A program made the position numbers and the translations under genes. The notes under the pieces are model-generated. The model did no database searches. It had not been told where the DNA came from and worked only from the letters and a program-made list of their open reading frames with translations. From Mycobacterium angelicum (GTDB lineage Bacteria; Actinomycetota; Actinomycetes; Mycobacteriales; Mycobacteriaceae), in NCBI RefSeq assembly GCF_002086155.1, contig NZ_MVHE01000013.1:62001-126000 (forward strand): a stretch of DNA of 64,000 nt, given 5' to 3'. This document shows, one piece after another, positions 8,282 through 16,380 of this stretch (position 1 is its first letter; every line of letters starts with the position of its first letter).

Positions 8282-8797
8282 TCAGTCATGCCAGTGCCGC
8301 CGTTGTGGGTAGGCCACGTTGATGCCCAACAGAACCGACATGTGCAAGCCGATGAATCCCAGTGCGCAGGCAGCCGACAGCGACCCGGGTGCCAGGTCCC
8401 ACCTTCCGGTCAGGCCCACCAGTCCGGGCAGGCTCGCCGCCCGGCTCACCAGGTAGAGGCCGAGGAAGATCACACCGATCAGGCTGCCGAGCTGCCAACC
8501 ACGTTGCGGCACAGCAGGATTGAGCGCGAATGCCATCGCGGCCATCGCCGCCACACAACCGGCGATCAACGCCACACAATAGGCCACGAAGTACCCGGGC
8601 GGAGCCGGAGTGGCCACCAAGAGGTACACATGGACCAGCACCAGACCGGCAAGCAGCAGGCTGCCCGCGGCGGTCACGGCCCGCGGCAGATTGAACGCCA
8701 CGTAACCGTTGAGGGTGAGCATCCGGTATATCCGGCTGCGTTGCCACGCCCGCCGTATAAATGCGCGCACCGGTGCTGCATACCCGGCCGCAAACAC
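8282..8797 (-). CDS. Four-helix membrane protein of the molybdo-oxidoreductase operon
   Basis: About 171 residues from a GTG at 8797, or 146 from the ATG at 8722. Four hydrophobic segments are visible (SLLLAGLVLVHVYLLVA, YFVAYCVALIAGCVAAMAAMAF, LIGVIFLGLYLVS, ALGFIGLHMSVLLGINVAY). It ends 21 bases before the cytochrome b/molybdopterin gene and is probably co-transcribed as a membrane partner. No family assigned. Confidence 0.75.
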   Translation of the reverse strand: MFAAGYAAPVRAFIRRAWQRSRIYRMLTLNGYVAFNLPRAVTAAGSLLLAGLVLVHVYLLVATPAPPGYFVAYCVALIAGCVAAMAAMAFALNPAVPQRGWQLGSLIGVIFLGLYLVSRAASLPGLVGLTGRWDLAPGSLSAACALGFIGLHMSVLLGINVAYPQRRHWHD

Positions 8798-8848
8798 TGC
8801 AAACCACCGGGGTACCGCGGCGGGCCCGATGCGTACGGGCGCAAGCGG

Positions 8849-9490
8849 TTACGCCTCGTACGGGGGATATCGCCGCTGCTGCAAGGTACGCGCCAGATGG
8901 GCGGCGTTGCGGGCGGCCGCCGCGGTGGTCGAGGCGATCTGGTCGGGCACCTCATCGAGGTCGCTGTAGTCGGTGCTTTCCATCGCGGCGCCGTTCCAGT
9001 ATGTGCAGCCCTGCGCCGGGATGCTGAACCCGATGTCGTTGAGTCCTTGAAACACGTCGGCGACCACTTTGTGAGCGCCGTCCTCGTTGCCCACCACGCT
9101 GACAATCGCGACTTTGCCGACCATCACCGGTATCCCGTCGTCATCGGTGTTGGACAATTCGGCATCCAGGCGCTCCAGCACCCGTTGGGCGATGCTCGAC
9201 GGGTGGCCCAGCCAGATGGGCGTGCTGAGCAGCAGGATGTCGGCGTCGAGCACCTTGCTCCGGATGGCGGGCCATTCATCGCCGGGGCCCATATCGTCCT
9301 CGACCCCGGGCTTGATGGCATGATCCACGCAGCGAATCAGTTCGCACTCGGCACCCGCCTTCCGCAACTCCTCGAAAACCTGCTCGGCGATCAATGCGCT
9401 ACTCGAAGCCGCGGGGCTGGGTTTGAGGCTGCATACCAGCCCGACGGCACGCAACGGTACTTGCGCCTGGTCAACCATGCCGGAGTTCAT
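8849..9490 (-). CDS. Flavodoxin-family FMN-dependent NAD(P)H oxidoreductase
   Basis: 213 residues with a flavodoxin-like fold. An FMN phosphate-binding loop is in VCSLKPSPAASSSALIAEQVFEEL, the STPIWLGHPSS segment is the second FMN-contact loop, and the KVAIVSVVGNEDGA strand is the third. These features match the NADPH-dependent FMN reductase/WrbA-like family. GAGGGCGG lies just before the ATG at 9490. It is divergent from the decarboxylase gene and may start the chain of minus-strand genes that includes the molybdo-oxidoreductase. Confidence 0.85.
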   Translation of the reverse strand: MNSGMVDQAQVPLRAVGLVCSLKPSPAASSSALIAEQVFEELRKAGAECELIRCVDHAIKPGVEDDMGPGDEWPAIRSKVLDADILLLSTPIWLGHPSSIAQRVLERLDAELSNTDDDGIPVMVGKVAIVSVVGNEDGAHKVVADVFQGLNDIGFSIPAQGCTYWNGAAMESTDYSDLDEVPDQIASTTAAAARNAAHLARTLQQRRYPPYEA

Positions 9491-9554
9491 ACCCGCCCTC
9501 GGTCAGGGCAAACCAGAACGGTTCGGTCTTGCCGGTCACGGGTACCCAGCGCGC

Positions 9555-11015
9555 ATGGATCAGTCGCATGCGCCCCTGCTCGATGCGCTTCTCGACTATC
9601 ACCGCAGCAACCGTTACGGCTTCACACCGCCGGGCCATCGTCAAGGCGCCGGAACCGACCCCCGGGTGCTCGCGGTCTTGGGCAAGGACCCGTTTCGCAA
9701 CGACGTACTGGCCAGTGCCGGTCTCGACGACCGGTTGTCGCGCGGCGAATATCTGACGCGGGCAGAGGACTTGATGGCCAGTGCGGTTGGCGCGGACAAG
9801 GCGTTCTTCTCCACCTGCGGAAGTTCGCTGTCGGTGAAGGCGGCGATGCTCGCCGTCGCCGGCGGCAATGAGGGCGGCCTGTTGGTGGCGCGCGACAGCC
9901 ACAAGTCGGTGGTCGCGGGCTTGATCTTTTCCGGGGTGCGGCCCCGATGGCTTACGCCCCGCTGGGATGCCGAACGCCACTTCTCTCATCCGCCCTCACC
10001 CGAACAAGTGCGGAAGGGCTGGGAGCGGCATCCGGATGCGGCGGGGGCCCTCATCGTCAGTCCGAGTCCGTACGGTACGTGTGCCGACATAGCGGCGATT
10101 GCCGACGTCTGCCACGAGCACAACAAGCCGCTGATTGTCGACGAGGCATGGGGTGCGCATCTGCCGTTCCACGAAGACCTGCCGGCCTGGGCGATGGACG
10201 CCGGCGCCGATGTGTGCGTGGTGAGCGTGCACAAGATGGGAGCGGGATTCGAGCAAGGGTCGGTATTCCACCTCCAAGGCGACTTGGTGGATCCCATGCA
10301 ACTATCGGCGTGCGCCGACCTGCTGATGACAACCAGCCCGAACGTGATGATCTATGCGGCACTTGACGGTTGGCGGCGCCAGATGGTCGAGCAGGGGCAC
10401 GAGCTGCTCACCGCCGAACTCGACCTCGCCGGCCACCTGCGCGACCGGCTCGCGGAAATCCCGGACCTCTTGGTTCTCGAAGACGAGCTGCTGGGCACGC
10501 AGGCTTCCTGCGATCTCGACGTGACACAGGTGTTGATGGACGTGTCCAGGACTGGGACATCTGGCTACCAAGCCGCGGATTGGCTCAGGGAGAACTGCCA
10601 TCTGGACATCGGCCTCAGCGATCACCGCCGCATCCTGGCGACGATGTCATTCGCCGACGACAAGCACACCGCTGACCGCCTCGTGGCGGCGATGACCCAA
10701 TGGCGCAAGGCGGCAAGCGAATTCGAGCCGCCGCCGTCGATACAACTGCCGGATCCGGATGAACTGCAACTGGAAAACGTGCAGCTGCCCCGCGATGCCT
10801 TCTTCGGACCAATCGAAACGGTGCCGGCGGCAAAGGCCGCCGGCCGTATCGCCGCGGAGCAGATAACCCCTTATCCCCCTGGCATTCCGGCGGTGGTGCC
10901 GGGTGAGCGCCTCAACGATGCCGTGATCGACTACCTGCGCTCCGGCGCGGACGCGGGCATGAACCTACCGGATGCTTCCGACCCGAGCGCACAGAATTTC
11001 CGCGTCGTCGCCTGA
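9555..11015 (+). CDS. Orn/Lys/Arg decarboxylase-family PLP enzyme
   Basis: 486 residues, fold-type I PLP enzyme. Domain order is TPPGHRQGAGTDP near the N-terminus, ADKAFFSTCGSSLSVKAAM (phosphate-binding segment), LIVDEAWGAHLPFH (Asp to the pyridine nitrogen, adjacent His-type stacking residue) and VVSVHKMGAGFEQGS with the PLP-binding Lys. The C-terminal domain ends with the PYPPGIPAVVPGE signature of the Orn/Lys/Arg decarboxylase major domain. It lacks the N-terminal wing domain of the 700-900-residue inducible decarboxylases, like the shorter biosynthetic type. The start at 9555 is MDQSHAPLLDAL. Confidence 0.9.
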   Translation: MDQSHAPLLDALLDYHRSNRYGFTPPGHRQGAGTDPRVLAVLGKDPFRNDVLASAGLDDRLSRGEYLTRAEDLMASAVGADKAFFSTCGSSLSVKAAMLAVAGGNEGGLLVARDSHKSVVAGLIFSGVRPRWLTPRWDAERHFSHPPSPEQVRKGWERHPDAAGALIVSPSPYGTCADIAAIADVCHEHNKPLIVDEAWGAHLPFHEDLPAWAMDAGADVCVVSVHKMGAGFEQGSVFHLQGDLVDPMQLSACADLLMTTSPNVMIYAALDGWRRQMVEQGHELLTAELDLAGHLRDRLAEIPDLLVLEDELLGTQASCDLDVTQVLMDVSRTGTSGYQAADWLRENCHLDIGLSDHRRILATMSFADDKHTADRLVAAMTQWRKAASEFEPPPSIQLPDPDELQLENVQLPRDAFFGPIETVPAAKAAGRIAAEQITPYPPGIPAVVPGERLNDAVIDYLRSGADAGMNLPDASDPSAQNFRVVA

Positions 11016-11031
11016 CGGTTGCCCGGCCTGG

Positions 11032-11397
11032 TCACTGTCCGGCTTCGGCGCGCGGCCTCTTCGTCTTTGCCGCATCACGTAATTCGCGATTGGTGGACTG
11101 CAAGTCGGTGTTGGTGGCCGAGAGTGCGGCGTTGTCGTCTTCGAGGTTGAGGATGCGCGCAATGCCGGCCAAGTTGATCCCGGCGTCGACGAGTTCGCTG
11201 ATCCGCTTCAGTCGCGCTAAATCGTCAGCGCTGTAGCGCCGCGTTCCGCCATCGCTGCGGGCCGGGGTGAGCAATCCGTGGCGTTCGTAGAGCCGCAGCG
11301 ATTGCACTGCGACGCCGGAAAGTTCGGCCGCCACGGAGATGCCGTACACACCGTGATCGGCGGCCGGCGCACCGCTGTGGTCAGGGCGATCGGTCAT
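11032..11397 (-). CDS. MerR-family transcriptional regulator (HspR-like)
   Basis: 121 residues. The N-terminal winged HTH (YGISVAAELSGVAVQSLRLYERHGLL, then GGTRRYSADDLARLKRISELV) is characteristic of MerR/HspR. A short coiled coil with a basic, low-complexity tail follows, without metal-binding Cys. It is divergent from an Hsp20 gene with 133 bases between start codons, and probably controls that gene and itself. GGAAGAG precedes the ATG at 11397. Confidence 0.92.
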   Translation of the reverse strand: MTDRPDHSGAPAADHGVYGISVAAELSGVAVQSLRLYERHGLLTPARSDGGTRRYSADDLARLKRISELVDAGINLAGIARILNLEDDNAALSATNTDLQSTNRELRDAAKTKRPRAEAGQ

Positions 11398-11443
11398 TCG
11401 GACTCTTCCTTGCCTACTCGTGTAGAAAACCTGCTTATCACAC

Positions 11444-11474
11444 TTGCATTCTCCTGTCGACAGTGTTATATAAA
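11444..11474 (+). promoter_or_regulatory. MerR-type promoter of the Hsp20 gene with operator in the spacer
   Basis: TTGCAT (11444-11449) and TATAAA (11469-11474) are 19 bases apart, the overlong spacer typical of MerR-activated promoters. A perfect palindrome CTGTCGACAG (11454-11463) is centred in the spacer. With a 17-base spacer TATATA (11467-11472) could also act as a normal -10. The location upstream of hsp20 and beside a MerR gene supports the assignment. Confidence 0.6.
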
Positions 11475-11476
11475 AC

Positions 11477-11494
11477 CTATGTCGTGAGACATAG
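11477..11494. promoter_or_regulatory. Inverted repeat in the hsp20 leader
   Basis: CTATGTC (11477-11483), a 4-base loop GTGA and GACATAG (11488-11494) form a perfect dyad. It overlaps the expected transcription start of the Hsp20 gene. It could be a second operator or an RNA hairpin in the 5' leader. Confidence 0.5.
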
Positions 11495-11530
11495 AAAATT
11501 CCACCCCCACAAAGCAGATTGGAGTAAGAG

Positions 11531-11998
11531 GTGACCACCATGCTGATGCGTACCGACCCGTTCCGTGAACTGGACCGCTTCGCCCAGCAGGTGCTAGGCA
11601 CAGCCGCGCGACCAGCGGTGATGCCGATGGACGCGTGGCGCGAAGGCGAGCAGTTCGTGGTCGAATTCGACCTGCCCGGTATCGACGCCAACTCCCTGGA
11701 CATCGACATCGAGCGCAACGTGGTGACGGTTCGTGCCGAGCGGCCGGCCGTCGACCCCAACCGGGAGATGCTCGCCACCGAGCGGCCCCGCGGGGTCTTC
11801 AGTCGCCAGCTCGTGCTGGGCGAAAACCTCGACACCGAGCGGATTGAGGCTTCCTATCAGGAGGGTGTGCTCAGGTTGCATATTCCCGTCGCCGAGAAGG
11901 CCAAGCCGCGCAAGATTTCCGTCGGCCGCGGCAACGGGCAACACGGCCAACGGGCCATTAACGACAACGAATCCAAACGCGAGGTCATAGACGCTTGA
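11531..11998 (+). CDS. Hsp20/alpha-crystallin small heat-shock protein
   Basis: 155 residues (18-kDa antigen size). A short N-terminal arm ([18 protein letters not shown]) precedes the alpha-crystallin domain at about 35-130, with [31 protein letters not shown] and [15 protein letters not shown]...[14 protein letters not shown]. The C-terminal IxV-type anchor appears as KISVG. It acts as an ATP-independent holdase in the cytosol. The GTG start follows GGAGTAAGAG. It is divergent from the MerR regulator and most likely heat or stress induced. Confidence 0.95.
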   Translation: MTTMLMRTDPFRELDRFAQQVLGTAARPAVMPMDAWREGEQFVVEFDLPGIDANSLDIDIERNVVTVRAERPAVDPNREMLATERPRGVFSRQLVLGENLDTERIEASYQEGVLRLHIPVAEKAKPRKISVGRGNGQHGQRAINDNESKREVIDA

Positions 11999-12106
11999 TG
12001 CTGGTCGGCGGCGCGGTGGCTAATGGCGCTCGCCGAGAAGGCAGGCGCCGGCAGCCACCACCCCGCATCCCCGAGGCGTGCTAAACCCGAGGAGGAATAA
12101 TCCGCG

Positions 12107-12799
12107 ATGAGCTGGGATCTCGACGGCCAGTCGGCGGCCGTTGAACAAGCATTGGCCGGCGGTGCGCCGCAACGGGTAGGTTCGTTCCGCTTCTACTTCG
12201 CCGACCAGCGGTGGGAATGGTCCGAGCAGGTGCAGCGGATGCACGGCTATGAGCCGGGCAGCATGACGCCGACCACCGATGTGGTGCTCTCGCACAAACA
12301 CCCGGACGACCGGGGTCAGGTCGCGGCCACCATTGGCGACATTCTGCACAATCAAAAGGCATTCAGCACCCGGCACCGGATTATCGACACCGCAGGTTCT
12401 GTGCATCACGTCGTCGTAGTGGGTGATCGTCTTTATGACGACCATGGTGCGGTAATCGGAACGCGCGGTTTTTACGTCGATGTCTCTCCGTTGCGTGAGC
12501 AACTACATGAGGACCTGGTCACGGCAAAGCTTGCCGAAATCGCCGAGAACCGTGCCGGCATCGAGCAGGCCAAGGGCATGTTGATGCTGGTCTATGACAT
12601 CGACGAGGATGCGGCGTTCAACTTGCTGAAATGGCTCTCCCAAGAAGCCAACATCAAATTGCGCCTGCTGGCCGAACAGGTCTGTGCGGACTTTCGCGCC
12701 GCGGGCAGCGCCTTTGGCATGCAATCGGAATTCGACCAATTGCTGCTGACCGCGCATCAGCGGGTGCACCGCGCCGATGACACTGCGGTGGCGAAGTAA
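12107..12799 (+). CDS. PAS-ANTAR RNA-binding regulator
   Basis: 230 residues. The PAS/PAC region at 20-130 has GSFRFYFADQRWEWSEQVQRMHGYEPG and a HPDDR turn. The ANTAR domain at about 150-205 has the pattern IEQAKGMLMLVYDIDEDAAFNLLKWLSQEANIKLRLLA. ANTAR proteins bind paired hexaloop RNA hairpins and act as antiterminators. A sensory PAS input fits mycobacterial members of this type. AGGAGG sits 8 bases before the ATG. Confidence 0.92.
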   Translation: MSWDLDGQSAAVEQALAGGAPQRVGSFRFYFADQRWEWSEQVQRMHGYEPGSMTPTTDVVLSHKHPDDRGQVAATIGDILHNQKAFSTRHRIIDTAGSVHHVVVVGDRLYDDHGAVIGTRGFYVDVSPLREQLHEDLVTAKLAEIAENRAGIEQAKGMLMLVYDIDEDAAFNLLKWLSQEANIKLRLLAEQVCADFRAAGSAFGMQSEFDQLLLTAHQRVHRADDTAVAK

Positions 12800-12805
12800 T
12801 CTGCT

Positions 12806-12994
12806 TCAGTTCGGGGCGCCTTCGGTGTCGTCGAAGAACGACCAGTCGCCGTCGTCGTTGACCTCCATGCGCCAACCCAACTCGGAATTGTCAGCCACGG
12901 AATCGACAAACCAGGCGTGCGCATCCGCGGCGGTATCGATATCTTTGGTCGCAACGACCTCGCCGCGCGGGTTGAGTACTCGGTATTCAGCCAT
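12806..12994 (-). CDS. Small acidic conserved protein, unknown
   Basis: 62 residues from the ATG at 12994 (the frame is open from 13027). Sequence pattern EYRVLNPRGEVVATKDIDTAADAHAWF, then NSELGWRMEVNDDGDWSFFDD, a compact mixed alpha/beta fold with many Trp and Asp. It is convergent with the PAS-ANTAR gene, 6 bases apart. No family name recognised. It resembles small mycobacterial stress-region proteins. Confidence 0.65.
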   Translation of the reverse strand: MAEYRVLNPRGEVVATKDIDTAADAHAWFVDSVADNSELGWRMEVNDDGDWSFFDDTEGAPN

Positions 12995-13189
12995 GCCTGC
13001 GTGATTATCCCGTCTCATGAATTTCAATCATGCGCGCCGCTCGCTCCCTCAATCGGGGGACACGGCGTTCCTCCTATCGGTGACCAATCACCCGACAGAC
13101 ATGGCCAGTGCATAACGGCATGGTTGCTAAGTAGTAGTCACGCCCATGTCGGACGTACTTAAAACCACACCCGCAAGGAAGGTTCCAAC

Positions 13190-13960
13190 GTGAACGGTGT
13201 GAATGGGTCAGGCCACCGCACTGGACTACACATGAACGGTTTGGCCGCCGTCCCGTCTGCACCGCAGCAACACCATAACCAGGTGGCGCCATTTGGGTTG
13301 GGCGGCTGGGCGATCACCGACGAAGAGATGGGTCCCGCTTCGGACTACCCTCCGCACTACGGCGATCCGGCCGCCACGCCGATGCCGTGGTACGACAGCA
13401 ATCCTGACATGGCCGTCGAGCAGGCCGTGCGAAATCTCATCGACGCGCTAGGCGTGGACGAAGGTGAGCACACCGCCCAGACGCCCGCCCGCGTCGCGCG
13501 AGCGTGGCGCGAGATGCTGTGGGGCTACAACGAGGTCCCAGAAGACCATCTCGACACCGATTTCCCCGCCCCCGACGACCCTGGACTCATCGTCATGCAC
13601 GGGATCTCGTTCGCCTCGACCTGTGCGCACCACCTGTTGCCGTTCTCCGGGACCGCCACCATCGCCTACCGACCCCATCCCGGCCAGCGCATCGTCGGCC
13701 TGTCCAAACTGGCCCGCTTGGTGCACGGTTACGCCGCGCGGCTGCAGGTGCAGGAACGCATCGGACATCAGGCTGCCGCGGGAATCATGCGCAAGCTCAA
13801 CCCGTCTGGGGCGATGTGCGTCATCACGGCGCGACACGACTGCATGCGGCTACGGGGTGTGCGCGAGCCGATCGCCGAAGCGACCACCGAAGCGCGCAAA
13901 GGCATGTGGCTGGATCACGAAATCACACTCATCCACCGCCTGCACGCGGGTGGGCGGTAG
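13190..13960 (+). CDS. GTP cyclohydrolase I-like protein (second FolE type)
   Basis: 256 residues. About 70 variable N-terminal residues precede a GTP cyclohydrolase I fold. Zinc ligands are in STCAHHLLPF and TARHDCMRL, the substrate-contact motif is QERIG, and GLSKLARLV is retained. The normally conserved Glu of the CEHH motif is Ala here, and the Glu before ARHxC is Thr. The enzyme would open GTP to dihydroneopterin triphosphate, but the replaced residues leave true activity open. AAGGAAGG precedes the GTG start. Mycobacteria usually carry a separate canonical folE in the folate operon. Confidence 0.85.
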   Translation: MNGVNGSGHRTGLHMNGLAAVPSAPQQHHNQVAPFGLGGWAITDEEMGPASDYPPHYGDPAATPMPWYDSNPDMAVEQAVRNLIDALGVDEGEHTAQTPARVARAWREMLWGYNEVPEDHLDTDFPAPDDPGLIVMHGISFASTCAHHLLPFSGTATIAYRPHPGQRIVGLSKLARLVHGYAARLQVQERIGHQAAAGIMRKLNPSGAMCVITARHDCMRLRGVREPIAEATTEARKGMWLDHEITLIHRLHAGGR

Positions 13961-13969
13961 CGCCCAAAA

Positions 13970-14869
13970 TCAGGCCGAGCGCGCGACGATCACCGGCATC
14001 CGGACCGAATTCACGACGGCGTTGCTCACCGAACCCAGCAGCATCCCGCTGAGCGCGCCCCGGCCATGCGTGCCCACGACTACCAACTGGACCGATTCCG
14101 ACCTTTCGACGAGCTGCCGCGCGGGGCGGTCGCAGACCACGACCCGGCACACCGTCACGTCGGGGTAGCGCTCCTGCCAGCCGGCCAGGCGCTCGGCCAG
14201 ATTGCGCTCTGCTTCCGCCTTCACCTTCGACCAGTCCAGCCCTGGCAACTCGACGACCTCGAGGTCGCTCCAGGCGTGCAGGGCGATCAACTCGACACCG
14301 CGGCGCGAAGCTTCGTCGAAAGCCACGGCCGTCGCGAGCTCCGATGCCGGCGACCCGTCGATTCCCAGCAGCACGGGGGCGCGCTGGGCATGCGGCATCA
14401 ACGGATCTTCGTCGCGGATGACGGCGACGGGACAGCCGGCGCGCCGCACCAGAGTCGAACTGACCGAGCCGAGCACCGCCCGGGCCAGCGCTCCGCGCCC
14501 CGAGCTGCCGACCACCACCAGGTCGGCCTCGCTGGACAGTTCAACCATCGCTGGTACCGGTGCGGAGAACACGATTTCGCTGTTGATGGTGAGCTTCTGG
14601 TCCGCGGTGACGGCCTCTTCGGCGATTTTGACGGCAGCGGCGACGACCTTGCGGCCCTCGTCCTCCTGCCAAACGGCCCACGTTTCCGGGTATGGCATTG
14701 GCGGCCACGTCGCCACATCGGTGCTCACCACGTGGACGACCGTGAGCGGAATGTTTCTCATCGCCGCGTCACGAGCTGCCCAACAGACCGCGGCATTGGA
14801 TGCCGGCGAGCCATCTACCCCGACGACCACGCCCAAGCGCTTGACGTTTGTGCTACCGCGGGTGGACAT
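13970..14869 (-). CDS. Two-domain universal stress protein
   Basis: 299 residues, tandem Usp domains. Each has the G-x-DGSPAS ATP-binding start ([11 protein letters not shown] near 12, [10 protein letters not shown] near 165) and a G-2x-G-9x-G-S/T ATP motif ([34 protein letters not shown]). In M. tuberculosis such proteins (Rv2005c, Rv2623) belong to the DosR regulon and slow growth in hypoxia. It lies 5 bases after fdxA and is probably co-transcribed from the DosR-like box upstream of fdxA. Confidence 0.93.
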   Translation of the reverse strand: MSTRGSTNVKRLGVVVGVDGSPASNAAVCWAARDAAMRNIPLTVVHVVSTDVATWPPMPYPETWAVWQEDEGRKVVAAAVKIAEEAVTADQKLTINSEIVFSAPVPAMVELSSEADLVVVGSSGRGALARAVLGSVSSTLVRRAGCPVAVIRDEDPLMPHAQRAPVLLGIDGSPASELATAVAFDEASRRGVELIALHAWSDLEVVELPGLDWSKVKAEAERNLAERLAGWQERYPDVTVCRVVVCDRPARQLVERSESVQLVVVGTHGRGALSGMLLGSVSNAVVNSVRMPVIVARSA

Positions 14870-14874
14870 TTCAG

Positions 14875-15231
14875 CTATTCCTTCGATGACGCGTCGTTTA
14901 TCGGCAGTGCCGTGACGAAAGGTGTGTCGACGCCGACCCGGCCCAACGCGTCGGCTCCACCTGGAGAACCGAGCGGAGCGTCACGCCCTGGCAGGACCTG
15001 GCTGAAGAAGGCGGCGTTGTCGACGAGATGCGCAACCTGGTCATCGGGAAGATCGCCTTCCCAATAAATCGCCTCAACCCGGCAGGCCGGCTTGCATGCA
15101 CCGCAATCAACACATTCCTCAGGGTTGATGTACATCGTGCGGTCGCCTTCATAGATGCAGTCGACGGGACACTCCAGGACACAAGACTTCTCCGCGATAT
15201 CCACGCACTCTCTACCGATGACGTAGGTCAT
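14875..15231 (-). CDS. fdxA: FdxA-type 7Fe ferredoxin
   Basis: 118 residues from [11 protein letters not shown]. The motif [17 protein letters not shown] with a Cys-rich second motif [19 protein letters not shown] gives the 3Fe-4S/4Fe-4S arrangement of seven-iron ferredoxins. The C-terminal 50 residues form the usual tail. It is homologous to M. tuberculosis fdxA (Rv2007c), a hypoxia-induced DosR gene. A palindromic DosR-like box lies about 60 bases upstream, and genes for two universal stress proteins flank it. Confidence 0.94.
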   Translation of the reverse strand: MTYVIGRECVDIAEKSCVLECPVDCIYEGDRTMYINPEECVDCGACKPACRVEAIYWEGDLPDDQVAHLVDNAAFFSQVLPGRDAPLGSPGGADALGRVGVDTPFVTALPINDASSKE

Positions 15232-15289
15232 GACTTCAAGGTACAAACGCGGTGTCGGACCGCGCGCCTACCGAAAGGCCTCACCGGCA

Positions 15290-15303
15290 GGGACCAAAGA
15301 CCC
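15290..15303 (-). promoter_or_regulatory. DosR-like operator upstream of fdxA
   Basis: GGGACCAAAGACCC (read as GGGTCTTTGGTCCC on the gene strand) fits the 14-base core of the DosR box (GGGACTTTAGTCCC type) with near-perfect dyad symmetry. It lies 59 bases upstream of the fdxA start and just after the stop codon of the next USP gene. Confidence 0.7.
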
Positions 15304-15305
15304 TT

Positions 15306-16211
15306 CTAGCCTTTTTCCTGCGGCCGTACCACGATCACCGGCACTTTCACCGAGTGAGCCACCGCGGAGCTGACGGACCCCAGCAACATGCCGGGGAATC
15401 CCCCGCGCCCGTGGCTGCCGATCACCACCAGTTGGGCGCGTTCGGACGCCTCGAGCAGCCAGTGTGCGGGTCTGTCGCAAACCAGCGATCGCTGGACGCG
15501 GACATCCGGATACTGTTCCTGCCAGCCCGCCAGGCGCTCGGAAAGGACTTCCTCGCCTTGACTTTCACGGTCACGCCAATCCATGCCGAGTATCGGAAAC
15601 ACCCCGACATCACTCCACGCATGCAGCGCGACCAGCTCTACCCCCCGATGCGACGCTTCGTCAAATGCCAATGCGGTCGCAGCATCTGACGCGGGCGATC
15701 CGTCGATGCCCACGAGCACAGCAGCATTCGGCTCGATGACCGCGTCCTCGTCTGAATGAATAACCGCGACTGGACAATGCGCATGTTGAAGCAATGCCGT
15801 CGTCATAGAGCCCATCAACATACGTCCGAGCGCGCCCATGCCCTGGCTGCCCGCGACGATCATCGAGGCGTGCTTCGACGCGTCGATGAGCGTCGGCACC
15901 ACGTCGGCGTAAATCATCTCGGTACGAACCTCGGGGGCCTCGGACTCACCGAGGCCGGCGGTCAGCACGGTGCGGGCCCGGTCAATGGCTTGCTGGGCCG
16001 CATCTTTCTGCCACTGCGGCATCTCGTCGTAAAGTTGGCCCACCGGCCAACCGACCACCACGGGCGCGACGGCATGCATCAAGGTAATCGGCAACCGGCG
16101 CATGACTGCCTCGTGCGCCGCCCAGACCACGGCCGCGTCGGATTCTGCTGAGCCGTCGACGCCTACCAGGATTCCGTGTTTCGTTGTGGTCAGTAACGCC
16201 ATGCAGCTCAC
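15306..16211 (-). CDS. Two-domain universal stress protein (paralogue)
   Basis: 301 residues, paralogous to the product at 13970-14869. ATP-binding segments are ILVGVDGSAESDAAV and [15 protein letters not shown]. The phosphate motifs are GSQGMGALGRMLMGSMT and [18 protein letters not shown] DosR-like box lies 28 bases upstream, so hypoxic/NO induction is expected. Confidence 0.93.
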   Translation of the reverse strand: MSCMALLTTTKHGILVGVDGSAESDAAVVWAAHEAVMRRLPITLMHAVAPVVVGWPVGQLYDEMPQWQKDAAQQAIDRARTVLTAGLGESEAPEVRTEMIYADVVPTLIDASKHASMIVAGSQGMGALGRMLMGSMTTALLQHAHCPVAVIHSDEDAVIEPNAAVLVGIDGSPASDAATALAFDEASHRGVELVALHAWSDVGVFPILGMDWRDRESQGEEVLSERLAGWQEQYPDVRVQRSLVCDRPAHWLLEASERAQLVVIGSHGRGGFPGMLLGSVSSAVAHSVKVPVIVVRPQEKG

Positions 16212-16238
16212 GCTATGGGACTTGGCCGCTTTTCGACA

Positions 16239-16252
16239 GGGTCAAAGGACCC
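16239..16252 (-). promoter_or_regulatory. DosR-like operator upstream of the USP gene
   Basis: GGGTCAAAGGACCC at 16239-16252 has the GGGNC...GNCCC frame of the DosR box. A weaker half-site GGGACTT is at 16217-16223, nearer the start codon at 16211. No other gene start is near, so it can only serve the USP gene. Confidence 0.6.
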
Positions 16253-16380
16253 TAGGAGCAACTTCACGGCGACGGTTGCGTTCCCGGTGTGCATCTGACG
16301 GGGGCCCGAGCTAGCGGAGAAGCCGCCAAATTGGCCTATTACCAAGAACTTCAACGTCGAAGCCGTGGTGGAGTCAATGG

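Noticed and set aside
9519..9545. GGTTC...GGGTA as a SigF promoter for the decarboxylase
   Set aside because: -35 element has a mismatch and the start codon is too close for a normal leader.
8219..9871. 550-residue plus-strand frame
   Set aside because: Runs antisense to the flavodoxin and membrane genes and into the decarboxylase in the wrong frame; His/Gln/Arg-rich high-GC artefact.
12015..12059. GGTGGCT/AGCCACC hairpin after hsp20 as terminator
   Set aside because: The loop is 31 bases and there is no T-tract; too weak to call.
13079..13092. GGTGACCAATCACC dyad upstream of the GTP cyclohydrolase-like gene as a DosR box
   Set aside because: Symmetric but lacks the GGG...CCC frame; only a generic short dyad.
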